NCBI GenBank assembly: GCA_045122835.1
Contig: JBGVIB010000104.1
Span: 1 to 6,707, forward strand
Source of the DNA: JBGVMW01 sp045122835
GTDB lineage: Bacteria; Bacillota; Clostridia; Lachnospirales; Lachnospiraceae
DNA length: 6,707 nt
Reading direction: 5' to 3'
Shown here: in pieces, positions 1-5,132 of the stretch
Layout of the letters: every line of letters starts with the position of its first letter
Position numbering within the stretch: the first letter of the stretch is position 1
Program-made: the position numbers and the translations under genes
Notes under the pieces: model-generated
Seen by the model: the letters and a program-made list of their open reading frames with translations, nothing else
What the model was told of the DNA's origin: nothing
The model's database searches: none

Positions 1-364
1 CCAATTCTGGATTAATGTCAAATAATGCCTTAATAATAAATCCTCTGTTCTCAAAATTGGCATAATTGGCTATTGCCTGGCCTAAATTACCGGCTCCTAC
101 AATAATCATATCGTGCTGCCTGTCAAGACCTAATATCTTAGCAATCTCATCATACAGATATTGCACATTATATCCATATCCCTGCTGTCCAAATCCCCCA
201 AAATTATTCAAATCCTGACGAATCTGGGATGCCGTCACGTTCATCTGGCGGCTTAAATCACCTGAAGAAATCCGTTCTACGCCATTTTCTAATAACTCGC
301 CTAAATATCTGTGATATCTTGGAAGTCTCTTTATCACGGCTCTTGAAATTTCTTTTTCTTCCAC
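1..364 (-). CDS. rex: Redox-sensing transcriptional repressor Rex (N-terminal 121 residues, cut by window edge)
   Basis: Rex is a cytoplasmic dimeric repressor that binds operators of fermentation and NADH-oxidising genes when NADH is low and is released by NADH. Residues 1-80 form the winged-helix DNA-binding domain, with the family-typical RLPRYHRYL (13-21) and the recognition stretch SQIRQDL (46-52) followed by NNFGGFGQQGYGYNV. Residues 85-121 begin the Rossmann domain, with the dinucleotide-binding loop GAGNLG at 90-95 and an acidic residue (D116) at the end of the second strand, as expected for NAD(H) preference. Rex proteins are usually about 210 residues, so roughly the last 90 lie off the left edge. 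The start is GTG at 364-362, nine bases after AGGAGG (374-379). An ATG at 371-369 is out of frame and only two bases from that site. The frame is intact throughout. The gene is divergent from the ABC-F gene and has its own consensus promoter. Family identification is confident; the regulon cannot be seen here. Confidence 0.95.
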   Translation of the reverse strand, partial: MEEKEISRAVIKRLPRYHRYLGELLENGVERISSGDLSRQMNVTASQIRQDLNNFGGFGQQGYGYNVQYLYDEIAKILGLDRQHDMIIVGAGNLGQAIANYANFENRGFIIKALFDINPEL

Positions 365-373
365 TTTTCATGT

Positions 374-379
374 CCTCCT
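374..379 (-). promoter_or_regulatory. Ribosome binding site that fixes the GTG start of rex
   Basis: Reading the minus strand, AGGAGG is followed by nine bases and then GTG (364-362), which opens the Rex frame. The nearer ATG (371-369) is only two bases away and in another frame, so it is not a workable start from this site. Confidence 0.8.
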
Positions 380-419
380 TATCAGGAAGTCTCACTTCTT
401 TACTATTTATGTAAGGGGC

Positions 420-441
420 TTTTGTTCCATGCTGAACACAA
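420..441. repeat. Short dyad in the rex 5' untranslated leader
   Basis: The arms TTTTGTTC (420-427) and GAACACAA (434-441) pair at 7 of 8 positions around a 6-base spacer. The dyad lies between the predicted rex transcription start (about 450) and its ribosome binding site. It resembles Rex sites in having TTGT and ACAA ends, but those ends are 12 bases apart, whereas the TTGTNAA-N4-TTNACAA type has 10. It could be an operator or a small RNA hairpin; its function is unproven. Confidence 0.3.
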
Positions 442-456
442 GCCATAATTAACTTT

Positions 457-485
457 ATTATACTAGTCCGTTAAAATAATGTCAA
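457..485 (-). promoter_or_regulatory. Sigma-A promoter of rex
   Basis: On the minus strand a perfect -35 box TTGACA (485-480) is followed by a 17-base spacer and a perfect -10 box TATAAT (462-457). Transcription should start near 450, giving a leader of about 86 bases before the GTG start of rex. Both boxes and the spacing match the vegetative consensus exactly, so unrepressed activity is probably strong. A repressor would be expected to restrain it, and Rex autoregulation is plausible. Confidence 0.88.
468..485. promoter_or_regulatory. Possible weak Rex operator overlapping the rex -35 box
   Basis: The 18 bases here can be aligned with the clostridial Rex motif TTGTTAA-N4-TTAACAA, matching 9 of the 14 fixed positions by my count. 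One half (GTTAA) is good and the other is poor. The site covers the -35 box and part of the spacer, where a repressor would block RNA polymerase, and rex genes are often autoregulated. The region is AT-rich, so a chance match is quite possible. Confidence 0.22.
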
Positions 486-486
486 T

Positions 487-585
487 TCAAAAAACGCCAG
501 CCATATCTGTCAAATCTCTACTGAAAATTTCGCTGGCAATCTGGTTCATATAATCGTTCATGGCATCTAAATAGCCAGATATCAT
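487..585 (-). CDS. Possible 32-residue small open reading frame upstream of rex (uncertain)
   Basis: An ATG at 585-583 opens a 32-residue frame ending in TGA (489-487), two bases before the rex -35 box. The product begins MISGYLDAMNDYMNQ and ends DLTDMAGVF. It looks like an amphipathic helix with no cysteine, no membrane segment and a balanced, gene-like composition. Against it, there is no ribosome binding site ahead of the ATG (the upstream bases are TATAAACGGCA), an in-frame TAA lies three codons upstream, and only a -10-like TATAAT (623-618) without a good -35 could drive it. It may be a small protein, a leader peptide, the remnant of a lost gene, or chance. I do not recognise it. Confidence 0.2.
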   Translation of the reverse strand: MISGYLDAMNDYMNQIASEIFSRDLTDMAGVF

Positions 586-589
586 TGCC
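490..589 (-). other. Alternative hairpins with a downstream T-run (attenuator-like or degenerate terminator)
   Basis: On the minus strand, arm A (589-575: GGCA, a 5-base bulge, ATCTGG) can pair with arm B (544-535: CCAGATTGCC). Arm C (537-532: GCCAGC) overlaps arm B and can pair with arm D (501-496: GCTGGC), which is followed by GTTTTTT (495-490). The two stems exclude each other because they share bases 535-537, the geometry of an antiterminator/terminator pair. The C-D stem is only six base pairs with a 30-base loop, so as a terminator it is weak. No riboswitch family is recognised. Confidence 0.25.
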
Positions 590-631
590 GTTTATAAAGT
601 CACTACTATCCCTTATCATTATATCTATAAT

Positions 632-660
632 TTGACACACACGGGAAAACTCCGTATAAT
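632..660 (+). promoter_or_regulatory. Sigma-A promoter of the ABC-F gene
   Basis: A perfect -35 TTGACA (632-637), a 17-base spacer and a perfect -10 TATAAT (655-660) precede the ABC-F gene. The start of transcription should be near 667, leaving a leader of about 44 bases, which is short for the upstream-peptide attenuation that controls antibiotic-resistance ABC-F genes. The promoter therefore suggests constitutive expression, as expected for a housekeeping member. Confidence 0.88.
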
Positions 661-697
661 AACCAATAGAATTTTGGGCGGACGCCTTGGGAAAATT

Positions 698-703
698 AGG
701 AGG
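698..703 (+). promoter_or_regulatory. Ribosome binding site that fixes the ATG start of the ABC-F gene
   Basis: AGGAGG lies seven bases before ATG at 711. An in-frame TTG at 687 would add eight residues, but it sits upstream of this site and has no Shine-Dalgarno of its own, so 711 is preferred. Confidence 0.85.
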
Positions 704-710
704 AAAAGCT

Positions 711-2621
711 ATGATACTTGCATGTCAGAATATTGACAAAGCTTTTGGAACAAATGTGATTATTCAAAATGGTTCCTTTCATATAGAAGACAGAGAAAAA
801 GCGGCAATTGTTGGAATGAACGGTGCTGGGAAATCTACCTTACTAAAAATGATTATTGGGGAGATGGCCCCAGATAATGGTACCGTGGTGCTGTCTAAGG
901 GGAAAACCATTGGGTACCTTGCACAGCATCAGGAAATGCATCTGGATATGACAATTTATGATGCACTGCTGGAAGTGAAACAGGATATTCTGGCGTTAGA
1001 GCGAAGAATCCGTTCTTTGGAATTACAGATGAAGCAGGTGGAAGGCAAGGAATTAGAGGAACTGCTTGAAACTTATCACCGCTGCCAGGCGGAATATGAG
1101 TCCGCTAACGGGTATGCTTACAAAAGTGAAATGACTGGTGTACTAAAGGGTCTTGGATTTTCTGAGGAAGACTTTTCTAAAAAAATATCTGATTGCTCCG
1201 GTGGACAGAAAACCCGTGTGGCATTAGGCAAGCTGCTGTTAACCAAGCCAGATGTACTGCTGCTTGACGAGCCTACCAACCATCTGGATATGGACTCTAT
1301 TGCATGGTTAGAGGGATTTCTTCTGAATTACAAGGGTGCAGTTATTATCGTTGCCCACGACCGGTACTTTTTAGACAAGGTTGTTACTAAGATTGTGGAA
1401 CTTGACCAGGGAAGCTTAACTGTATTCAGCGGCAATTATACGGATTACGCCCAGAAGAAGGAAGCCTTAAGAGAAGCCAGACTTCATGCATATTTGAATC
1501 AACAGAGAGAAATCAAGCATCAAGAAGAAGTGATTGCAAAGTTAAAATCCTTTAACAGAGAAAAGTCTATCAAACGTGCGGAGAGCCGTGAAAAGATGCT
1601 GAACAAAATGGAACAGATTGAGAAGCCTGTGACACAGGATACCCAGATGAAGCTGACATTGGAGCCTAATATTTTAAGTGGAAATGATGTGCTGTCTGTA
1701 ACCAGTCTTACTAAAACATTTGATGGTACCTGTCTTTTTAAAGATATTAATTTTGATATCAAACGTGGGGAGCGCATTGCACTCATTGGTAACAATGGAA
1801 CAGGAAAAACTACCATTTTAAAGATTATTAACGGGCTGATTTTGGCAGACAGCGGAGAAGTGAAGCCGGGAGCAAATGTACACATTGGATATTATGATCA
1901 GGAACACCATGTACTACATATGGACAAGACTATTTTTGAGGAAATTTCCGACACCTATCCAAATATGAACAATACTCAGATTCGTAACGTATTAGCTGCC
2001 TTTTTATTTACCGGAGATGATGTATTTAAGAAAATCAGCGATTTAAGTGGTGGGGAACGTGGCCGTGTTTCTCTTGCAAAACTTATGTTGTCAGAAGCGA
2101 ACTTCCTGATTTTGGACGAGCCTACCAACCATTTAGACATTACTTCTAAGGAGATTTTGGAAAATGCGCTGAACAGCTACACTGGTACTGTTCTTTATGT
2201 GTCCCATGATCGATATTTTATCAACAAAACGGCAACCCGCATTTTGCATCTAACACAGAACCAGATTGTTAACTATGTAGGAAATTATGATTATTTCCTT
2301 GAGAAAAAGGATATTCTTTCTCCTACAGAATCTGTTGCTGCTACTACATCTGCAGCTACAGCTTCCGGCAATGATGGCAAGCTGGACTGGAAGAAGCAAA
2401 AGGAAGAACAGGCGAACAAACGTAAGAAGGAAAATGAACTGAAGCGTTTAGAAGAACAGATTGCTGAACTGGAAGGCAAAATTGCCAAACTAGATGAATT
2501 AATGACAACGGAGGAAGTCTTTTCTGATGTGCAGAAATGTTTGGAAGTCTCCAATGAGAAAGATGAACTGACTGCAAAATTAGAAGAAGCATACGAAAAA
2601 TGGGAAGTCCTGGCTGAATAA
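711..2621 (+). CDS. ydiF: ABC-F family ATPase, YdiF-like translation factor
   Basis: ABC-F proteins are soluble tandem ATPases without membrane domains that bind the ribosomal E site and rescue or assist peptide-bond formation. Domain 1 has Walker A GMNGAGKST (35-43), signature SGGQ (163-166), Walker B LLLDEPTNHLD (183-193) and H-loop His216. Domain 2 has Walker A GNNGTGKTT (360-368), signature LSGGERGR (445-452), Walker B with DEPTNHLD (469-476) and H-loop His499. Residues about 240-325 between them form the charged helical linker that touches P-site tRNA. A low-complexity Ala/Thr/Ser stretch (542-552) leads to a lysine- and glutamate-rich C-terminal coiled coil (about 557-636). At 636 residues with this C-terminal domain, it matches the Bacillus subtilis YdiF/Uup type better than the resistance proteins (Vga, Lsa, Optr), which more often have a longer linker. 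All catalytic motifs are intact. It is monocistronic and convergent with the degV group. The family is certain; the YdiF assignment is from remembered similarity. Confidence 0.93.
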   Translation: MILACQNIDKAFGTNVIIQNGSFHIEDREKAAIVGMNGAGKSTLLKMIIGEMAPDNGTVVLSKGKTIGYLAQHQEMHLDMTIYDALLEVKQDILALERRIRSLELQMKQVEGKELEELLETYHRCQAEYESANGYAYKSEMTGVLKGLGFSEEDFSKKISDCSGGQKTRVALGKLLLTKPDVLLLDEPTNHLDMDSIAWLEGFLLNYKGAVIIVAHDRYFLDKVVTKIVELDQGSLTVFSGNYTDYAQKKEALREARLHAYLNQQREIKHQEEVIAKLKSFNREKSIKRAESREKMLNKMEQIEKPVTQDTQMKLTLEPNILSGNDVLSVTSLTKTFDGTCLFKDINFDIKRGERIALIGNNGTGKTTILKIINGLILADSGEVKPGANVHIGYYDQEHHVLHMDKTIFEEISDTYPNMNNTQIRNVLAAFLFTGDDVFKKISDLSGGERGRVSLAKLMLSEANFLILDEPTNHLDITSKEILENALNSYTGTVLYVSHDRYFINKTATRILHLTQNQIVNYVGNYDYFLEKKDILSPTESVAATTSAATASGNDGKLDWKKQKEEQANKRKKENELKRLEEQIAELEGKIAKLDELMTTEEVFSDVQKCLEVSNEKDELTAKLEEAYEKWEVLAE

Positions 2622-2639
2622 GCCTGGGACTTCCCATTT
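2596..2639 (-). terminator. Intrinsic terminator of the degV group, overlapping the 3' end of the ABC-F gene
   Basis: TGGGAAGTCC (2601-2610) pairs perfectly with GGACTTCCCA (2627-2636). GGCT (2612-2615) pairs with AGCC (2621-2624) around the loop GAATA, which contains part of the ABC-F stop codon. On the minus strand the hairpin comes 15 bases after the degV stop and is followed by TTTTTCG (2600-2594), so it is a good terminator in that direction. On the plus strand only TTTG follows, so it may also stop ABC-F transcripts, but less efficiently. The left arm encodes the last six residues of the ABC-F protein. Confidence 0.82.
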
Positions 2640-2651
2640 GCCGGAGCGTGT

Positions 2652-3536
2652 TTATATGCTTTGTTCTGTCAGTTTCTTAGTACAAGTAACCGCTAATGCA
2701 CCTGGCCCAATGTGGCAGGACACGCTTAAGGACAATGGATTGATATACATTTCCGCAGTAACATCCGGGAATAACTTTTGCACTTCTGCCTTAAATTCCT
2801 CGGCTGCTACCCTGTCATTGGTGTACGCAATATCCAAGTACACCATATCACCCTTTCCTTCTATGTTAAATCGTGTCTCAATGTCCTTCTTGACGGCATC
2901 TGTCATAATGTTTTTTGCCTGCTTCGTGGTTCTTGCTTTAGCGAAAGCATCTAATTTTTCTCCCTGAATCTGCAATACCGGCTTAATTCTTAAAAGTGTT
3001 CCCAGTGCCGCTGCTGCTGGTGTGATTCTTCCACCTTTTTTCAAGTACTTTAATGTATCGAGAGTGATATAGATGCTGGAATCAAATTTTGTGTCCTCTA
3101 AAATTTTCTTCACTTCTGAAGCTGTTTTCCCCTGGCGAACCAGCTCTAGTGCTTCCATTACAGAACGTTTCATAGTAACAGAAATCCTCTGGTTGTCCAC
3201 TACTTGAACCTTTCCATCATAATCCGCAGCCATTGCCATCGCTGTCTGGCAGGAACCACTAAGTCCACTTGACATTGGAATATGAACAATGGCATCATAT
3301 TCTTCTAACAGTTTGTTCCACAAGTTTGTAACGGTCTCTATGGATGGCTGGGAGGTGCTGATATCAGCTCCCTCCTCTAATTTTTTATAAAATTCTTCCT
3401 GTGTCAGTGTAATATCCTCGAAGAAAGTCTCTCCATTAATATCAAAAGGCATTGGTATTACATCAATTCCCAGAGCTTTTGCTTCACTCTGTGTAATACC
3501 GCTGTTGCTATCTGTTACGATTCTTACTTTCTGCAA
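2652..3536 (-). CDS. DegV family fatty-acid-binding protein (FakB-like)
   Basis: DegV/FakB proteins are cytoplasmic carriers that hold a single fatty acid and present it to the kinase FakA, which makes acyl-phosphate for phospholipid synthesis. The 294-residue product has the family landmarks in order: IVTDSNSG (6-13), STSQPS (60-65), PMSSGLSGS (87-95), LKKGGRIT (165-172) and HIGPGALAV (275-283). The Thr of STSQPS and the His of HIGPG are, as I recall, among the residues that contact the fatty-acid carboxylate in FakB structures. Length is normal for the family. A GTG at 3551 would add five residues but overlaps the ribosome binding site, so TTG at 3536 is taken as the start. No FakA partner is in the window, and many DegV genes stand alone. 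It is the last gene of the minus-strand run, 91 bases after the 86-residue gene, with the terminator just beyond. Which fatty acid it binds cannot be told. Confidence 0.92.
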   Translation of the reverse strand: MQKVRIVTDSNSGITQSEAKALGIDVIPMPFDINGETFFEDITLTQEEFYKKLEEGADISTSQPSIETVTNLWNKLLEEYDAIVHIPMSSGLSGSCQTAMAMAADYDGKVQVVDNQRISVTMKRSVMEALELVRQGKTASEVKKILEDTKFDSSIYITLDTLKYLKKGGRITPAAAALGTLLRIKPVLQIQGEKLDAFAKARTTKQAKNIMTDAVKKDIETRFNIEGKGDMVYLDIAYTNDRVAAEEFKAEVQKLFPDVTAEMYINPLSLSVSCHIGPGALAVTCTKKLTEQSI

Positions 3537-3543
3537 AATGTGT

Positions 3544-3549
3544 CCCTCC
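3544..3549 (-). promoter_or_regulatory. Ribosome binding site that fixes the TTG start of degV
   Basis: On the minus strand GGAGGG is followed by seven bases and TTG (3536-3534), after which the DegV fold begins directly with QKVRIVTDS. The in-frame GTG at 3551-3549 overlaps this site and is therefore an unlikely start. Confidence 0.75.
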
Positions 3550-3627
3550 ACAAAACATAATATTATTCCATTCTACCCTGGCATGAAAATTGCTCTAACG
3601 AAGATCCCTTTGTAAATCAGAAATCAA

Positions 3628-3888
3628 TTACACTTCCAGTACTAAATATTTCCCATCCGGCATTGCAAATACTTCCGGCATATCTTCAATATCCTCTAAG
3701 GTCATTCCACAGATATCTGCTCCGATTTCTTTTAAATAATCTTTTACATCTTTCATGTTGTCGCACACGGTTGCCATGCTGATATCAAGGAATTCGTCTG
3801 CTTCCTCTAAGGTTTCTGCTACTGGTTCATCATATAATTGTGACTGTTTTTCTAAAAATGTTTTTACATATTGTTCTTTAAATACCAT
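3628..3888 (-). CDS. Small acidic protein of unknown function (86 residues)
   Basis: I do not recognise a named family with confidence. The product has about 22 Asp/Glu, 7 Lys and no Arg, so it is strongly acidic (net charge near -15). It has no signal peptide or membrane segment, and so is presumably cytoplasmic. Predicted secondary structure by eye is helical in the first 55 residues (FKEQYVKTFLEKQ, TLEEADEFLD, DNMKDVKDYLKEIG), then a short acidic segment (MTLEDIEDM), and a final strand-like end (EVFAMPDGKYLVLEV). Two cysteines (42 and 60) are not in a metal-binding pattern. The ATG at 3888 has AGGAG eight bases upstream, and the gene starts 20 bases after the HD-Maf stop, so co-transcription and perhaps co-translation with that enzyme are likely. 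It is almost certainly a real gene given the ribosome binding site, spacing and composition; its function is open. Confidence 0.8.
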   Translation of the reverse strand: MVFKEQYVKTFLEKQSQLYDEPVAETLEEADEFLDISMATVCDNMKDVKDYLKEIGADICGMTLEDIEDMPEVFAMPDGKYLVLEV

Positions 3889-3908
3889 AATTTTTTCTCC
3901 TGTTCTTA

Positions 3909-5048
3909 TTATACCAAACTATCCAACATTCGTTTTACTTTAGCCGCTGGCAGACCTACTACATTATTGTAATCTCCATGAATTTCCTTTACTAAAAATC
4001 CTCCAGCTGTCTGGATTCCGTAGGAACCTGCCTTGTCCATACAGTCTCCAGTCTGAATGTATCGTTTCAAATCGTCATCTGCTGTTTCAAAAAAAACAAC
4101 TTCTGTTTTTTCTGCAAATACCATTCGTTTGCTTTCTTTTCCGTCTTTCTTCTGAATGATGGTTACGCCTGTATATACCTGATGAGTATTGCCCTGCAGT
4201 GCTTTTAACATTCGAAAAGCATCCTGCTCATCCTTTGGTTTTCCCATAATTTCATCCTGATATGCAACTACCGTATCAGCACCAATGATAATACCATTTT
4301 CAACGCTGTCAGCCACTTCTGCTGCCTTTTGCTCTGACAATTCCTTTACTACTGCCTCCGGATTGGTGCTTGTAATCACTTCTTCCCCTTTTGCCGGACG
4401 CACAATAAAGGATATGCCCATTTGTGTCAGCAGTTCTTTTCTTCTAGGTGAATTGGATGCTAAAATGACAACTCCATCCGCTTTGTTTGTTGCTTCCTCA
4501 ATCCGCTTTGTTGTAAGTTTATCTACTTCTTTTTTTAATGCAGTCAGATACCCCGAAAATGCTGTTGCGTCTTCTGCATATGTGTATTGAAGTTCAAATT
4601 CCAAAGGAATCCAGGTAGAAACATCTGCTTCATCATGTTGAATCACAGCCTCTAACTTATCTAACGCTTTTGCTATTTTTGATTCTACTGTTTTCTGCTC
4701 CTCAAATTCCCACAATAATTCCGCCAATTCACTTCCTAACGGCTGGGGCATATCTGCAAATAAATCATTTCTGCACTGATTCTCATATTCTTCGTTCTGT
4801 GTTGTCTTATAAAAAGATGGAATATCTCCCGTAATAGCCTCTCCGATGTCATGAAAAATACACATTTTCACTACTTTACCCATATCTGCTTCCGGGAACT
4901 CATCTTTTATAAAGTATGCAAACATTGACATTCTGTGGCAATGCTCTGATACACTCTCCTTTCTTCCGGAAGATGTCCAGGAATGTCTTGTATTACATTT
5001 TAATTTTTCTGCTAAATGCATGTATTCTAATACTGATTTGATCTCCAT
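3909..5048 (-). CDS. Fusion protein: HD-domain 5'-nucleotidase (HDDC2/YfbR type) plus Maf nucleotide pyrophosphatase
   Basis: This single intact frame of 379 residues joins two nucleotide-cleaning enzymes that are normally separate. Residues 1 to about 175 resemble HDDC2/YfbR deoxynucleotidases: ESVSEHCHRM (31-40), IFHDIGEAITGDI (64-76) and AKALDKLEAVIQ (126-137), giving the metal ligands His36, His66-Asp67 and Asp130. Residues 193-379 are a full-length Maf domain with ASNSPRRKELL (197-207), IGADTVV (255-261), GKPKD (269-273), DKAGSYGIQ (338-346) and GDYNNVVGLP (358-367). This pattern resembles Bacillus Maf, which splits dTTP, UTP and modified pyrimidine NTPs into NMP plus PPi. There is no in-frame ATG, GTG or TTG near the junction (next Met is 210), so separate translation of Maf is unlikely. 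The start ATG at 5048 has AGGAG six bases before it. Older names call Maf a septum-formation inhibitor. Domain calls are strong; two-step NTP to nucleoside conversion is my inference. Confidence 0.93.
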   Translation of the reverse strand: MEIKSVLEYMHLAEKLKCNTRHSWTSSGRKESVSEHCHRMSMFAYFIKDEFPEADMGKVVKMCIFHDIGEAITGDIPSFYKTTQNEEYENQCRNDLFADMPQPLGSELAELLWEFEEQKTVESKIAKALDKLEAVIQHDEADVSTWIPLEFELQYTYAEDATAFSGYLTALKKEVDKLTTKRIEEATNKADGVVILASNSPRRKELLTQMGISFIVRPAKGEEVITSTNPEAVVKELSEQKAAEVADSVENGIIIGADTVVAYQDEIMGKPKDEQDAFRMLKALQGNTHQVYTGVTIIQKKDGKESKRMVFAEKTEVVFFETADDDLKRYIQTGDCMDKAGSYGIQTAGGFLVKEIHGDYNNVVGLPAAKVKRMLDSLV

Positions 5049-5092
5049 TGCTTACTCCTACTATTGCTCCACCACATTTTCATACGGGCCAC

Positions 5093-5122
5093 ACTGTACA
5101 GCACAGCCCTGTTCTGAACAGT
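5093..5122. repeat. 30-base near-palindrome between the SanA-like and HD-Maf genes
   Basis: The left half ACTGTACAGCACAGC matches the reverse complement of the right half (CCTGTTCTGAACAGT) at 12 of 15 positions. It contains two smaller perfect dyads, CTGTACAG (5094-5101) and CTGTTCTGAACAG (5109-5121). It starts 10 bases after the SanA-like stop codon and ends about 45 bases before the HD-Maf start. No T-run follows on either strand, so it is not an ordinary terminator. It could be a repressor operator or an RNA processing or stabilising hairpin. Confidence 0.4.
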
Positions 5123-5132
5123 TACTTCCTCG

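Noticed and set aside
258..446. A 62-codon frame on the minus strand starting with ATG at 446 and overlapping the start of rex
   Set aside because: It has no ribosome binding site, begins only about four bases after the predicted rex transcription start, and runs in another frame through conserved Rex coding sequence. It is a by-product of the rex leader and gene.
687..710. TTG at 687 as the start of the ABC-F protein
   Set aside because: The AGGAGG at 698-703 lies between it and the ATG at 711, and YdiF-type proteins begin like MILxxxN, which fits the ATG.
667..710. A leader-peptide attenuator ahead of the ABC-F gene, as seen for antibiotic-resistance ABC-F genes
   Set aside because: The predicted leader is only about 44 bases with no small frame and no terminator hairpin, so there is no room for such control.
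2638..2967. A plus-strand open frame opposite degV
   Set aside because: It is antisense to strongly conserved DegV motifs, has no start signals, and its composition is typical of a shadow frame.
3552..3627. A promoter for degV using TAGAAT or TAATAT as -10 box
   Set aside because: The sequences 16-18 bases upstream (such as TTAGAG) match the -35 consensus poorly. A TTTACA box exists but has no -10 at the right distance. Read-through from the upstream genes is at least as likely.
3908..3913. TATAAT at the end of the HD-Maf gene as a promoter for the 86-residue gene
   Set aside because: The position 17 bases upstream reads AAAACG, with no resemblance to TTGACA. The match is within AT-rich coding sequence and a stop codon.
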